Below are positions 1-8,412 of a stretch of 33,107 nucleotides of DNA, piece after piece. The stretch covers positions 1-33,107 of the forward strand of contig JAJXUD010000053.1 in NCBI GenBank assembly GCA_021783235.1. Direction: 5' to 3'. The first letter of the stretch is position 1. The number at the start of each line of letters is the position of its first letter. A model generated the notes under the pieces. It was not told the DNA's origin. It saw only the letters and a program-made list of their open reading frames with translations, and ran no database searches. The DNA is from Myxococcales bacterium. GTDB taxonomy: Bacteria > Myxococcota > Myxococcia > Myxococcales > JAKAPL01. Position numbers and translations under genes: made by a program.

Positions 1-180
1 CCTCGGGTGGCTCGACCTCGGGTGGCTCGACCTCGGGTGGCTCGACCTCGGGTGGCTCGACCTCGGGTGGCTCGACCTCGGGTGGCTCGACCTCGGGTGG
101 CTCGACCTCGGGTGGCTCGACCTCGGGTGGCTCGACCTCGGGCGGCTCGACCTCGGGCGGCTCGACCTCGGGCGGGGGAA
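1..180 (+). repeat. 15-bp tandem repeat encoding SGGST
   Basis: Eleven full copies of the 15-bp unit cctcgggtggctcga, plus a degenerate twelfth, run from the window edge. The first nine are identical and the last ones differ by a silent T-to-C (ggt to ggc). The unit length is a multiple of three, so copy-number change keeps the frame. The array probably continues to the left of the window. Confidence 0.95.
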
Positions 181-785
181 CCTCCGGGGGGAGCAGCGGC
201 GGCCTCGACGGCGGCTGCAGCTGCCCGGGAGTCTGCGGCGCGAAGGTCCCTTCGATGTGCGGGGCCATGTGCCCGAGGCCGCCAACCTGCGACGGCTGTT
301 GCGAGCCCGACGGCGGTTGCCTCGCGACCTCCAGCCAATCGGCGCAGGGCTGCGGGGACGCCGGCCAGGCGTGCGGCTCGTGCGCCTCGACCGAGAGCTG
401 CGCGAACGGAGGCTGCATCCCGACGAGCTGCCTGAGCTCCTCAGCCTGTACGCCGGGCCAGACAATGAACGCGCCCTGCGGCAACTGTGGCAGCATGACG
501 AAGAGCTGCGGGTCCGACTGCAGCTGGATCGACGGCACTTGCCAGGGCCAAGGGGTCTGCACGCCAGGCCTCCAGCAGAGCTGCGGAAGCCGCAACTGCG
601 GGGTCCAAAGCTGCAGCACGGCCTGCCAATGGAGCAGCTGCGACTACCAGCTCGACGGTGGCTCGATCTGTTTCTGCAGCAGCGGCGCAAACCAACCCGT
701 CTGGGAAAGCTGCGCCTGCTGCCCCAGCGGCTACAACACCTCGGTCTGTCTGGCTCCGACCGGGTACACCGCGATTTGCAACTGA
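3..785 (+). CDS. Cys-rich secreted protein with (SGGST)n repeats, 5'-partial
   Basis: The reading frame is open at the left edge, so the N-terminus (presumably a signal peptide) is missing. The first ~58 residues are a flexible Ser/Gly/Thr linker made of SGGST units. About 190 residues with a very high Cys content follow, with spacings such as CGNCG, CSTAC and CCEPDGGC. The segment near 455-640 repeats a pattern (C-x-PG, then CG-x-CG, then C-x3-C-W) that recurs in secreted proteins of myxobacteria. The protein ends just after a Cys (ICN). I infer an extracellular, disulfide-stabilised surface protein held away from the cell by the linker. No catalytic motif is visible. The neighbouring kinase gene starts ~150 bp downstream on the same strand, but nothing shows a functional link. 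Confidence 0.8.
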   Translation, partial: SGGSTSGGSTSGGSTSGGSTSGGSTSGGSTSGGSTSGGSTSGGSTSGGSTSGGSTSGGGTSGGSSGGLDGGCSCPGVCGAKVPSMCGAMCPRPPTCDGCCEPDGGCLATSSQSAQGCGDAGQACGSCASTESCANGGCIPTSCLSSSACTPGQTMNAPCGNCGSMTKSCGSDCSWIDGTCQGQGVCTPGLQQSCGSRNCGVQSCSTACQWSSCDYQLDGGSICFCSSGANQPVWESCACCPSGYNTSVCLAPTGYTAICN

Positions 786-815
786 ACGCCTCGAATCCTC
801 AGACCTTGCACCGGA

Positions 816-831
816 AGCCCGCCTTCGGGCT
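816..831 (+). terminator. Hairpin after the Cys-rich gene
   Basis: AGCCCG (816-821), loop CCTT, CGGGCT (826-831): a perfect 6-bp stem 31 nt after the stop codon. There is no T tract, so terminator function is only possible. Confidence 0.3.
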
Positions 832-937
832 CGGCTCCTCGAACTCGTGGTCGCCCACCCGTTCGTCACGGATGGGGCCGCCCGAGCGCGTTTGACCGGA
901 GCGACCCTGGCTGCTAAGCAGCCACAACCGCCCGGCA

Positions 938-2230
938 TTGCACGTGTTTTCAAACGAACAGCCACAGTTGCGCCGCTTCAGCGCCCAGATCGCCGCCGCG
1001 GCATCCGCCGTCGCGGCCCTCTACCTCGTCTTGGGGGCACGGCTCGGCCAGCTCCGGCTCGAGGGGATCGGTGGAGCGCTCGGCGCCATGGCCGCAGTGG
1101 CCCTGATCTCGCGCGGGCTCGCCGGACCGGGAGCCTCGCCGCGAAGGCTCCTCTCGGCCGCGGCGCTCCTCGCCACCGCGATTCTCCTCCTCCTCCTCGC
1201 GGTGGCCTGGGTCGTGCCGTTTGGCTACCCCGCGGCGCTCGCGGCCTCGCTGCTTCCCCTCGCCGTCGTCCTACCCTACGCCCCGCCCCGCGCCCTCGCG
1301 GCCTGCGCGGCGGTCGACGGCGTCGCGGTCCTCGCCATCCCCTGGTTGGCCTTCCGCTCGGCTTGGCGCTCGCCCTTCCCGCGCTGGCTCGAGGCGCTGA
1401 TCGTCGGCGTCAGCGCCGCGGGCGCGCTCGGGATCACCGCGGCGCTCCTCTGGCGGCTCGGAGAGCGGCGCCGGGCCCTGCTCGCGGAGGCGAACGAGGC
1501 GACCCGGCGCGAGCGGCAGGCGGTCGCGCAGCGCGACGAGCTGCTCGCGGTCGCGGCCCATGAGCTGCGCACCCCGCTCTCGGCGCTCCAGCTCTACATG
1601 GGCGGCATCGGCCGGCTACTGGAGCGCGATCCCACTCAGGCTCCCGACTGGCTCTCGGATCGGATCGGGCGGGCGCAGTCCTCTGCCCGGCGGCTCTCGC
1701 AGCTCGTCGAGCAGCTCCTCGACCTCTCGCGGCTGGACGAAGACCCCGTGGAGCTTCAGCTCGCGCCGACCGAGCTCGTCCCGGTCGTCCGCCGCGTCAG
1801 TGAGAGGCTCGCCCCGCTCGCCGCGGGCGAGGGACAGATTCGGCTCGACCTCGGAGAGGGCGACCCCGCCTCGGGCCACTGGGATCCGCTCCGGCTCGAG
1901 CAGATCGTCGAGAACCTGCTCGGCAACGCGGTGAAGTACGGCGAAGGACGGCCCATCGACGTGCGGCTCGAGGCCACTGCGGAGCGGGTCCGCCTCTCGG
2001 TGCGCGATCGCGGCATCGGGATCCCTCCCGAAACCCAAGCGAGAATCTTCGAGCGGTTCGAGCGGGGCGTCCCGACGAGCCACTACGGCGGCTTCGGCCT
2101 CGGGCTCTGGATCTCGAGGACCCTCGCGGAGGCCATGGGCGGCTCCATCCGGCTCGACAGCGCCCTCGGCGAAGGCTCGACGTTCGTCGTCGAACTCCCC
2201 CGCGATGCCCAAAGGCGGATTGACAAGTGA
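938..2230 (+). CDS. Membrane-bound sensor histidine kinase
   Basis: Two-component sensor kinase of about 430 residues. Residues ~15-185 hold about six hydrophobic segments with little periplasmic loop between them, so the signal may be sensed within the membrane. A short basic linker follows, then the dimerisation/phosphoacceptor domain with His208 in HELRTPLS. The HATPase domain has an N box (ENLLGNAVKYG), G1 (DRGIGIPPE), F box (FERFERG) and G2 (GFGLGLWIS). All catalytic boxes are intact, so it should be active. The frame opens after a stop at 893-895. I took TTG at 938 as start; GTG at 944 is equally possible and neither has a clear ribosome site. No response regulator is adjacent, so it is an orphan kinase here. 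The stop codon lies inside the promoter of the next operon. Confidence 0.88.
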   Translation: MHVFSNEQPQLRRFSAQIAAAASAVAALYLVLGARLGQLRLEGIGGALGAMAAVALISRGLAGPGASPRRLLSAAALLATAILLLLLAVAWVVPFGYPAALAASLLPLAVVLPYAPPRALAACAAVDGVAVLAIPWLAFRSAWRSPFPRWLEALIVGVSAAGALGITAALLWRLGERRRALLAEANEATRRERQAVAQRDELLAVAAHELRTPLSALQLYMGGIGRLLERDPTQAPDWLSDRIGRAQSSARRLSQLVEQLLDLSRLDEDPVELQLAPTELVPVVRRVSERLAPLAAGEGQIRLDLGEGDPASGHWDPLRLEQIVENLLGNAVKYGEGRPIDVRLEATAERVRLSVRDRGIGIPPETQARIFERFERGVPTSHYGGFGLGLWISRTLAEAMGGSIRLDSALGEGSTFVVELPRDAQRRIDK

Positions 2231-2247
2231 ACGAGGCGATCTATAGT
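2220..2247 (+). promoter_or_regulatory. sigma70-like promoter of the ABC/gliding-type operon
   Basis: TTGACA (2220-2225), 16-bp spacer, TATAGT (2242-2247): perfect -35 and a 5/6 -10 box. It overlaps the kinase stop codon at 2228-2230. The expected transcript start is near 2254, leaving a leader of about 160 nt before the ATP-binding gene. Confidence 0.7.
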
Positions 2248-2370
2248 CCGCCCGCCCCGGGCGGAGCCGGCGCCGCGCTCGCTGCAAGGCCTCGTTTCGA
2301 TTGAGGAAAGCCCGGGGAATGCACGACCGAACGCCGCTGTTTCAGTGCGGCGTTTTCAAAATGCGGCGTT
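2248..2370 (+). promoter_or_regulatory. Structured 5' leader with alternative hairpins
   Basis: The untranslated leader holds a perfect 7-bp hairpin, CCGCCCG/CGGGCGG (2248-2254 and 2258-2264), at the expected transcript start. A second hairpin pairs AACGCCGC (2330-2337) with GCGGCGTT (2347-2354) and runs into TTTTC, like an intrinsic terminator. An identical second 3' arm, GCGGCGTT, lies at 2363-2370, so the 5' arm has two possible partners. This geometry suggests attenuation, but no ligand-binding riboswitch family is recognisable. Confidence 0.4.
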
Positions 2371-2417
2371 CTCGCCTCATCGCCGCGGGCAATGGGAACG
2401 CCTCCGTGGGAGACGAC

Positions 2418-3143
2418 ATGATCGAAGTGCGAAACCTGACGAAGCGCTACCGAGACCTCGTCGCGATCGACCAGGTCTCCTTCGACGTACAAAAGGGCGA
2501 GATCCTGGGCTTCCTCGGCCGCAACGGCGCCGGGAAGACCACCACGATGCGCATCCTGACGGGATTCTTGCCGGCCAGCTCCGGCACGGCGAAGGTCGCC
2601 GGCTTCGACGTCTTCGAACAGCCGCTCGAGGTCAAGCGACGGGTGGGCTACCTGCCCGAGCAGCCGCCGCTCTACCTCGACATGACCGTGTACGCCTACC
2701 TCAAGTTCGTCGCGCAGCTGAAGGGCGTGCCGGGCGCGAAGATGAAGAGCGAGATGGAGCGCGTCGCGAACCTCACCTCCGTCGGCGCCGTGATGGATCG
2801 CGTCATCGCGAACCTCTCGAAGGGCTACCGGCAGCGCGTCGGCCTCGCGCAGGCGCTGCTCGGGGATCCCGAGGTCCTGATCCTGGATGAGCCCACCGTG
2901 GGCCTCGATCCGATCCAGGTCCGCGAGTTCCGCGACCTCATCCGCTCGCTCGCGGGCAAGCACACCGTCATCCTCTCGACCCACATCCTCTCGGAGATCA
3001 CCGCCACCTGCCAGCGGGTCCTCATCATCCGCCAGGGCAAGGTGGTGGCCTGCGACGATCTCGGCGGCTTGGCGAAGAAGTACCAAGAGCCGAACCGCGA
3101 GCTCTCGCTCGAAGAGATCTTCGTCAAGCTGGCCGAGAACTAG
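2418..3143 (+). CDS. ABC transporter ATP-binding protein, GldA-type
   Basis: Cytoplasmic ATPase subunit of an ABC-2 exporter, 241 residues. Walker A GRNGAGKTT (34-42), Q-loop Gln82 in GYLPEQPPLY, signature LSKGYRQR (133-140), Walker B VLILDE (153-158) and switch His189 in STHILSE are all present. The signature is the LSKG form usual for ABC-2 type ATPases. The start at 2418 is chosen because GGGAG lies 6 nt upstream and the family's usual N-terminus (IEVRNLTKRY) begins there; the frame is open further upstream but reads into leader sequence. Its partners are the permease, the GldG-like protein and the DUF4340 protein downstream, spaced 28-32 nt apart. In Bacteroidetes GldA-F-G supports gliding, but the same set is widespread in non-gliders, so the substrate is unknown. 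Confidence 0.93.
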   Translation: MIEVRNLTKRYRDLVAIDQVSFDVQKGEILGFLGRNGAGKTTTMRILTGFLPASSGTAKVAGFDVFEQPLEVKRRVGYLPEQPPLYLDMTVYAYLKFVAQLKGVPGAKMKSEMERVANLTSVGAVMDRVIANLSKGYRQRVGLAQALLGDPEVLILDEPTVGLDPIQVREFRDLIRSLAGKHTVILSTHILSEITATCQRVLIIRQGKVVACDDLGGLAKKYQEPNRELSLEEIFVKLAEN

Positions 3144-3175
3144 ACCCAACACCCACGGACCCCTCGAGGACCCCC

Positions 3176-3985
3176 ATGCGAAACGCCCTCGCCATCGCCC
3201 GCAAGGAGCTGTCGATCTACTTCACGACGCCGACGGCCTACGCGGTCTTCTGCGGCATGACCTTCATCGCCGGCATGATGTTCCTCGCGGCGCTCGGCTA
3301 CTTCCAGAGCATGTCGCTGCAGTTCCTCTCGTACCAGCAGCCGCAGCTGCTCGAGCACCTGAACCTCACCGACATGGTGGTCTACCCGCTCCTGCGGAAC
3401 GTCGGCGTCATCTTCCTCTTCATGACGCCCTTCCTCGCGATGCGGCTCGTCGCCGAGGAGAAGCGGAGCCGCACCTTCGAGCTCCTCATGACGGTGCCGA
3501 TCCGGCCGTTCGAGATCATGCTCGGCAAGTACCTCGCGGCCCTCGCCCTCATGGCGGTCGCGGTGGGGTTGCTCGGCCTCTTCCCAGCCATCGTCTCCTT
3601 CTTCGGCAGCTCGGGCACGATCATGAGCTCGGGCGCCGGCAGCCCCATCGAGTGGAGCACCGTCTTCTCCGGGCTCATCGGCCTCTTCCTCGTCGGCGGC
3701 GCCATGATGGCGGTCGGGCTCTTCGTCTCGAGCCTCACCGAGAGCGTCGTCGTCGCGGCCCTCGTGACCTTCGTCGTCCTGCTCGTGATGTGGATCCTCA
3801 ACTGGCAGGCGGGCCGCATGGAAGGCGTCGCGCGGCAAGTGCTCGACTACCTCTCGATGCCGACCCACCTCGACGCGTTCGCGAAGGGCGCCCCGGCGCT
3901 CAAGGACGTCGTCTACTTCGCCACCTTCATGATCCTCGGACCGTTCCTCACGGAGCGGGCGATCGAGGCCCACCGCTGGGCGTGA
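3176..3985 (+). CDS. ABC-2 type permease, GldF-like
   Basis: Inner-membrane permease of 269 residues with about six membrane segments, partner of the upstream ATPase. The cytoplasmic N-terminus reads ARKELSIYFTTPTAY, a typical ABC-2 lead-in with a first helix starting near residue 20. A conserved cytoplasmic stretch EEKRSRTFELLMTVPI (near 98-113) is characteristic of the ABC-2/GldF group and probably contacts the ATPase. The last helices lie in SVVVAALVTFVVLLVMWIL and the C-terminal YFATFMILGPFL region. The gap from the ATPase stop is 32 nt, consistent with one operon. The transported substrate cannot be read from sequence. Confidence 0.92.
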   Translation: MRNALAIARKELSIYFTTPTAYAVFCGMTFIAGMMFLAALGYFQSMSLQFLSYQQPQLLEHLNLTDMVVYPLLRNVGVIFLFMTPFLAMRLVAEEKRSRTFELLMTVPIRPFEIMLGKYLAALALMAVAVGLLGLFPAIVSFFGSSGTIMSSGAGSPIEWSTVFSGLIGLFLVGGAMMAVGLFVSSLTESVVVAALVTFVVLLVMWILNWQAGRMEGVARQVLDYLSMPTHLDAFAKGAPALKDVVYFATFMILGPFLTERAIEAHRWA

Positions 3986-4016
3986 AACCGCCCCACTCCT
4001 CGGGAGAGAGACAACC

Positions 4017-5564
4017 ATGAACCAGAAGACGCTCGGACAGGTGCTCGGCGCCGTCGGCCTCGCGGTGCTCATCACCTCGCCCATCCTCCTGCTCTTCGGA
4101 GCCGCCGGCACGACCTTCGTCGCCGGGCAGGCGATCTTCGGCCTCGTGCTCCTCGGCCTCTACCTCGCCCTCGATCCGACGCAGGTCGGGCGGCTCCTGT
4201 CGGGCCGCGGCACCTTCTTCGCGGCCACCGCGGGCGGCTTCGGCATCGTCCTCGTCGCGGCGCTCGCGGTGGCGAACTACGTCGCCGCGTCGAAGTTCCC
4301 GAAGCAGTGGGACCTCACGCGCAACCACATCTACACGCTCTCGGACGACACCCAGAAGACCCTCCGCGGGCTCAAGGCCACGGTCCACGCCTACGCGTTC
4401 TACGTCCCGACCGACCGGCAGTACGGCCAAGTGAAGGAGCTACTCGATCGCTACCACGACGTCGGCGGCGACAAGTTCGTCGTCGAATTCCTCGACCCCG
4501 ACAAGAACCCGGGCAAGGTGCGAGAGCTCGGGGTCAAGAAGGACGCGGGGCCGGAGCTGGTGGTCCAGGCGGGCCGGCAGCAGGACAAGGTCCAGCAGGT
4601 GAGCGAGGAAGGGCTCACGAATTCGCTCGTCAAGGTGACCCACGGCGGGGAGAAGAAGATCTACTTCCTGACGGGCCACGGCGAGGCCGACATCAAGGAT
4701 ACCGGCGCCACCGGCTACTCGGAGGTCGTCAAGTCGCTCGCCAACGAGGGCGTCGAAAGCGACACGCTCTCGCTCCTCGAGGCCAAGGACGTTCCGCCCG
4801 ACTGCCGGGCACTCATCATCGCCGGGCCGCAAAAGAAGCTCCTGCCCCCGGAGCTCTCGGTCCTCGAGGACTACCTCATGAAGGGCGGCCACGTGATCGC
4901 CATGCTCGATCCGCAGGTCGACTCGGGGCTCTCGGATCTCCTGAAGAAGTATGGCATCCAGGCGAACGACGACGAGATCATCGATCCCCTTTCAAGGCTC
5001 GCGGGGACGAACCTCGACGTGCCGGTGGTCTCGCAGTACGCGCAGCACGCCATCACGAAGGGCTTCAACCTGGCGACCGTCTTCCCGCAGACCCGCAGCC
5101 TGACCGCGCTCGCGGAGGGCGGCGAGAAGCGGCCGCTCGCGCTCGCCACCACGAACCCGACCGCCTGGGGCGAGACCGACTTCAAGCTCCTCGCCGAGGG
5201 CCGTGCCAGCAAGGAGGGCATGCTCTCGGGCAGCCTCGCGGTGGCGGTGCTCTCCGAGAAGCCCGTCACCCTCCCGGACAAGCGATCGGCCGAGGCGCGG
5301 CTCGTCGTCTTCGGCGACAGCCAGTTCCCCGACAACCGCTGGGGACAGGTCGGCCCGGGCAACGACGACCTCTTCATGAACACCGTGAGCTGGATGACCG
5401 ACTCGAGCGAGCGGATCACCATCCGGCCGAAGGCCCGCGACGCGAGCCACCTGACGATGAACCAGCAGCAGATGCTGGCGGTCCAGTTCTTCAGCATCGA
5501 CGTCCTGCCCGTGGTGCTACTCGCGGTGGGCATCGCGATCTGGCGCGTCCGTCGGTCGAAGTGA
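4017..5564 (+). CDS. GldG-like ABC transporter auxiliary protein
   Basis: Large accessory subunit (515 residues) of the ABC-2 system. There are three hydrophobic N-terminal segments (about 8-30, 38-58, 70-95), then a long periplasmic region and a single C-terminal helix (VLPVVLLAVGIAIW) with a basic end. The extracytoplasmic part begins with DLTRNHIYTLSDDTQKTL, a hallmark of the gliding-motility auxiliary family, and contains the family's FLTGHGEADI and YLMKGGHVIAMLDPQ stretches. The fold resembles a ThuA/IFT52-like domain. The ribosome site GGGAGAGAG precedes ATG 4017. It lies 31 nt after the permease and 28 nt before the DUF4340 gene. It probably couples transport to a periplasmic or surface polymer; the substrate is unknown. 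Confidence 0.9.
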   Translation: MNQKTLGQVLGAVGLAVLITSPILLLFGAAGTTFVAGQAIFGLVLLGLYLALDPTQVGRLLSGRGTFFAATAGGFGIVLVAALAVANYVAASKFPKQWDLTRNHIYTLSDDTQKTLRGLKATVHAYAFYVPTDRQYGQVKELLDRYHDVGGDKFVVEFLDPDKNPGKVRELGVKKDAGPELVVQAGRQQDKVQQVSEEGLTNSLVKVTHGGEKKIYFLTGHGEADIKDTGATGYSEVVKSLANEGVESDTLSLLEAKDVPPDCRALIIAGPQKKLLPPELSVLEDYLMKGGHVIAMLDPQVDSGLSDLLKKYGIQANDDEIIDPLSRLAGTNLDVPVVSQYAQHAITKGFNLATVFPQTRSLTALAEGGEKRPLALATTNPTAWGETDFKLLAEGRASKEGMLSGSLAVAVLSEKPVTLPDKRSAEARLVVFGDSQFPDNRWGQVGPGNDDLFMNTVSWMTDSSERITIRPKARDASHLTMNQQQMLAVQFFSIDVLPVVLLAVGIAIWRVRRSK

Positions 5565-5592
5565 CCCCCGTCCGCGGCCCTGGAGACCGGCG

Positions 5593-7053
5593 ATGGCCAT
5601 GACCCAGAAGCAGAAGATCCTCTCGATGCTCGCCGTGACGGCGTCCCTCGCGGCCGCCCTCGGCAGCTACGCCTGGTTCGGCGTCTACCAGAAGGGCGAG
5701 GCGGAGGCGAAGGCCAAGGATCAGGCCGACACGCTCTTCTCGTTCAAAAAGGACGACGTGAAGCAGTTCGTCGTGACCGCGAAGGGCGAGACCACGACCG
5801 TGGTGAGGGACGGGACGGGCAAAGACGCGGGCTGGAGGATCGCCTCGCCGATCCAGACGGACGCCGAGAAGCTCTCGGTCGACGCGCTCGTGGACAAGGT
5901 GGCGGGCCTCAAGCGGAAGCGGAGCGCCGGGACCCCCAGCGACCTCGCCCAGTTCGGCCTCGGCAAGCCTCGAGTCCAGATCGTGCTGACGCTCGAATCG
6001 GGGAAGACCGAGGAGTTGGACGTCGGTGACGACAACCCATTCGACGGGACGATCTTCGCGAAGCGCGGCGGCGACGGCGAGGTGGAGATCTGCGAGGGCG
6101 GGCTCAAGTACCCGCTCGAGAAGGGGCTCTTCGACCTGCGCGACAAGCGCGTCTTCGACTTCGACGACGCGCAGCTGCAGAAGCTCGACGTGGCGACCCC
6201 CGGCCTCGCCTACGGACTCGAGAAGTCGGGCGAGGAGTGGAAGCTCGACGCGCCCATCCAGGCCAAGGCGGACGCGCAGAAGGTCACCCAGATCTCCTCC
6301 GCGCTCAAGAACCTGCGGGCGACGCGCTTTGCCTCCGAGCAGGCGAGCGAGGCTGACCTCCAGCGCTTTGGCCTCGATCACCCGGGTTACACGGTCCAGC
6401 TCACGCTCGGCAAGGAGATGGCGGAGAAGACCTTGATCCTCTCGGCGCAGAAGGAGGGGGGCCAGGAGCACGTCTACGCGAAGCAGGCCTCGCAGGCGTG
6501 GGTGGCCGAGGTCCCCTCGACGATCCTCAAGGACCTCGACGCCTCCGTGATGGATCTGCGCGACAAGACCATCCTCTCCTTCAAGCAGGCCGACGCCCGA
6601 GGGCTCGCCTTCACCGCTGCCAAGGGAACGTTCACGGTCGAGCGCAAGCAGCACTCGGCCGATGGCGGCGTCTCCCAGGACGACTGGACGATCACGAGCC
6701 CGACCCTCGGGCCGGCGAAGCGCTGGAAGCTCTCATCGCTCCTCTCGACGCTCGAGACGCTGAAGGGCGCCTCCATCGTCTCGGAGAAGGCCACCGCGGC
6801 CGACCTCGCGAACGACGGGCTCGACAAGCCGGTCAAGACGGCGACGGTCTTCGGGGACGGCGGCAAGGAGCTCGCGAAGCTGCTCGTGGGGAAGACCGCG
6901 GGGAGCAAGGTTTACGCGAAGTCCGCCGCGGACGACCGCGTCTTCGAGGTCGACTCCTACCGGTTCTCGCAGCTGCCGAACGACGTCTCGGACCTCGCCG
7001 AGGCGCCGCCCGCGGGGAAGGACGGCGGCGCTACCACCACCGCGAAGCGTTAG
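5593..7053 (+). CDS. DUF4340 domain protein of the Gld-type operon
   Basis: 486 residues: one N-terminal membrane anchor (about 8-28, [20 protein letters not shown]) followed by a periplasmic region with at least two tandem DUF4340-like units. Recurrent phrases show the internal repetition: [36 protein letters not shown] and [18 protein letters not shown], each followed by a beta-rich segment and a YAK or FAK motif. DUF4340 proteins commonly follow GldG-like genes, and this one ends the operon. I infer an extracytoplasmic scaffold or substrate-handling partner of the ABC system. A second ATG at 5599 is an alternative start. Confidence 0.85.
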   Translation: MAMTQKQKILSMLAVTASLAAALGSYAWFGVYQKGEAEAKAKDQADTLFSFKKDDVKQFVVTAKGETTTVVRDGTGKDAGWRIASPIQTDAEKLSVDALVDKVAGLKRKRSAGTPSDLAQFGLGKPRVQIVLTLESGKTEELDVGDDNPFDGTIFAKRGGDGEVEICEGGLKYPLEKGLFDLRDKRVFDFDDAQLQKLDVATPGLAYGLEKSGEEWKLDAPIQAKADAQKVTQISSALKNLRATRFASEQASEADLQRFGLDHPGYTVQLTLGKEMAEKTLILSAQKEGGQEHVYAKQASQAWVAEVPSTILKDLDASVMDLRDKTILSFKQADARGLAFTAAKGTFTVERKQHSADGGVSQDDWTITSPTLGPAKRWKLSSLLSTLETLKGASIVSEKATAADLANDGLDKPVKTATVFGDGGKELAKLLVGKTAGSKVYAKSAADDRVFEVDSYRFSQLPNDVSDLAEAPPAGKDGGATTTAKR

Positions 7054-7055
7054 CC

Positions 7056-7083
7056 TTGACTTGCAGGCCGGGGCGCCTCTAGG
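7056..7083 (+). promoter_or_regulatory. Candidate promoter of rpoZ
   Basis: TTGACT (7056-7061), 16-bp spacer, TCTAGG (7078-7083). The -35 is 5/6 and the -10 weak (3/6). It begins immediately after the DUF4340 stop codon and would give a ~20-nt leader. Confidence 0.4.
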
Positions 7084-7111
7084 CTCCCCGGTTCCCTTTC
7101 TCGGAGAAGAC

Positions 7112-7414
7112 ATGGCCCGAATCACCGTCGAAGATTGCCTCCCGCAGGTCGACAACCGCTTCGCGCTGGTCCTGCTCGCGACGAAGCGCACCCGCCAGCT
7201 CATGGCGGGCGCTCGGCCTCTCATCGAGGATGCCAAGGACAAGCCGACGGTGCTCTCGCTCCGCGAGGTCGCGACCGGCAAGGTCCGCTTCGACCGAAGC
7301 GTCCGGGACGTGCTGGCCGGCAAGTACGACAAGAAGGAGATTCCCGGCTCGACCGTCTTGACGCCGGCGCGGACGACCGGGCCTGGGCAGAAGAAGCCAA
7401 CCTCGCTGTTCTAG
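7112..7414 (+). CDS. rpoZ: RNA polymerase omega subunit
   Basis: 100-residue omega subunit, which binds beta' and aids RNA polymerase assembly and, in many bacteria, the ppGpp response. The N-terminus carries the family core: [20 protein letters not shown] followed by ATKRTRQL. The usual acidic/alanine-rich tail is replaced by a short basic end ([11 protein letters not shown]). ATG 7112 is preceded by GGAGAAG at good spacing; an upstream GTG/TTG extension is not supported. In many proteobacteria rpoZ follows gmk; here it stands alone with its own weak promoter and a hairpin behind it, facing the minus-strand deoC gene. Confidence 0.95.
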   Translation: MARITVEDCLPQVDNRFALVLLATKRTRQLMAGARPLIEDAKDKPTVLSLREVATGKVRFDRSVRDVLAGKYDKKEIPGSTVLTPARTTGPGQKKPTSLF

Positions 7415-7424
7415 GATGCCGGCC

Positions 7425-7442
7425 GCGGCCCGCGAGGGCCGC
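7425..7442. terminator. Bidirectional hairpin between rpoZ and deoC
   Basis: GCGGCCC (7425-7431), GCGA tetraloop, GGGCCGC (7436-7442): a perfect 7-bp GC stem with a GNRA loop in the short gap between two convergent genes. No T tract follows on either strand. Confidence 0.55.
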
Positions 7443-7476
7443 CCGCAGTCGTAGACCCTTTCGCTCGCTCCGTTCG

Positions 7477-8403
7477 TCAGTATTTTCCAGCGGCCGCCTT
7501 CTGACCGGTGACGATGGCCACCGAGGCCGAGGCGCCGACCCGGTCGGCGCCGGCGGCGAACATCCGCGCCGCGTCCTCGCTCGTCCGGATTCCCCCCGAC
7601 GCCTTGACCCCCATGCCGCTGCCGACGACGCGGCGCATGAGCGCAACGTCCTCGACCGTCGCCCCGCCCGGGCCGAAGCCCGTCGAGGTCTTGACGTAGG
7701 CCGCTCCGGCGGCCTTCGCCAGCACGCAGCCCGCGATCTTCTCATCCTGGGTCAAGGCGGCGGTCTCGAGGATGACCTTCACCGGAACGCCCGGGACGGC
7801 CCGCACCACCGCCGAGACGTCCTCGAGGACGAGCGCGTAGTCCTTCGACTTGAGCGCCCCCTGGTTCACGACCATGTCGATCTCGCAGGCGCCGCAGCGG
7901 ACGGCCTCGCGCGCCTCGAACGCCTTCGCGCGGGGAGCGCTCGCGCCGAGCGGAAAGCCGACGACGGCGATGGGGACGGTCTGCGAGCCGGCGAGGAGCC
8001 GGGCGGCATGCGCCACGTTGACGGAGTTGACGCAGACGGTGGCGAAGCCGTGACGGCGGGCCTCGTCGCAGAGTCTCTCGAGCTCTTCGCGCGTCGCGTC
8101 CGGCTTGAGCATGGTGTGGTCGATGTGGCGCGCCACGTCCGCCGAGGTCCTCGGCGGCCCTAGCGGCGCCACGCGCTCCACGCCGAGCTGGACGAGCTGG
8201 TAGGTCGGGCAGCCGTCCTGCGCGTCGCAGCTGCCGCAGCGATCGGCACAGTCGACCTCAGACTGGGCAGACACCGCCGAAGAGGCCGCGGGGGCGGCGC
8301 CGCAAGGCTCCTCGACGCCGAGGCGTGCGGCCCCGAGCCGGCGTCGCAGCCGCTCGGCCACTCGCTCGGCGATGAGATCGAGATCCTCCGACTGCAGCGC
8401 CAT
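7477..8403 (-). CDS. deoC: Deoxyribose-phosphate aldolase with BMC-type N-terminal extension
   Basis: DERA cleaves 2-deoxyribose-5-phosphate to glyceraldehyde-3-phosphate and acetaldehyde. The catalytic core (about 90-308) keeps Asp176 (EIDMVVN), the Schiff-base Lys238 (YVKTSTGFG), Lys267 (VKASGGIRT) and the C-terminal Tyr308. The protein is 308 residues, about 50-80 longer than usual. The extra N-terminus has an amphipathic helix (about 5-23, SEDLDLIAERVAERLRRRL) like microcompartment encapsulation peptides. A low-complexity linker and a CX3CX2CX5C cluster (Cys52, 56, 59, 65) follow. ATG 8403 has AGGAGA upstream. It is the last gene of the operon, 9 nt after the class II aldolase and downstream of two vertex-protein genes. 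I infer that it is packaged in a microcompartment. The role of the Cys cluster (metal, Fe-S or redox) is unknown. Confidence 0.93.
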   Translation of the reverse strand: MALQSEDLDLIAERVAERLRRRLGAARLGVEEPCGAAPAASSAVSAQSEVDCADRCGSCDAQDGCPTYQLVQLGVERVAPLGPPRTSADVARHIDHTMLKPDATREELERLCDEARRHGFATVCVNSVNVAHAARLLAGSQTVPIAVVGFPLGASAPRAKAFEAREAVRCGACEIDMVVNQGALKSKDYALVLEDVSAVVRAVPGVPVKVILETAALTQDEKIAGCVLAKAAGAAYVKTSTGFGPGGATVEDVALMRRVVGSGMGVKASGGIRTSEDAARMFAAGADRVGASASVAIVTGQKAAAGKY

Positions 8404-8412
8404 GATCGTCTC

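Noticed and set aside
2301-2337. Resemblance of gaggaaagcccgggg to the conserved start of bacterial RNase P RNA
   Set aside because: Only this short stretch matches; the leader is about 160 nt and lacks the other conserved RNase P blocks, so it is treated as untranslated leader.
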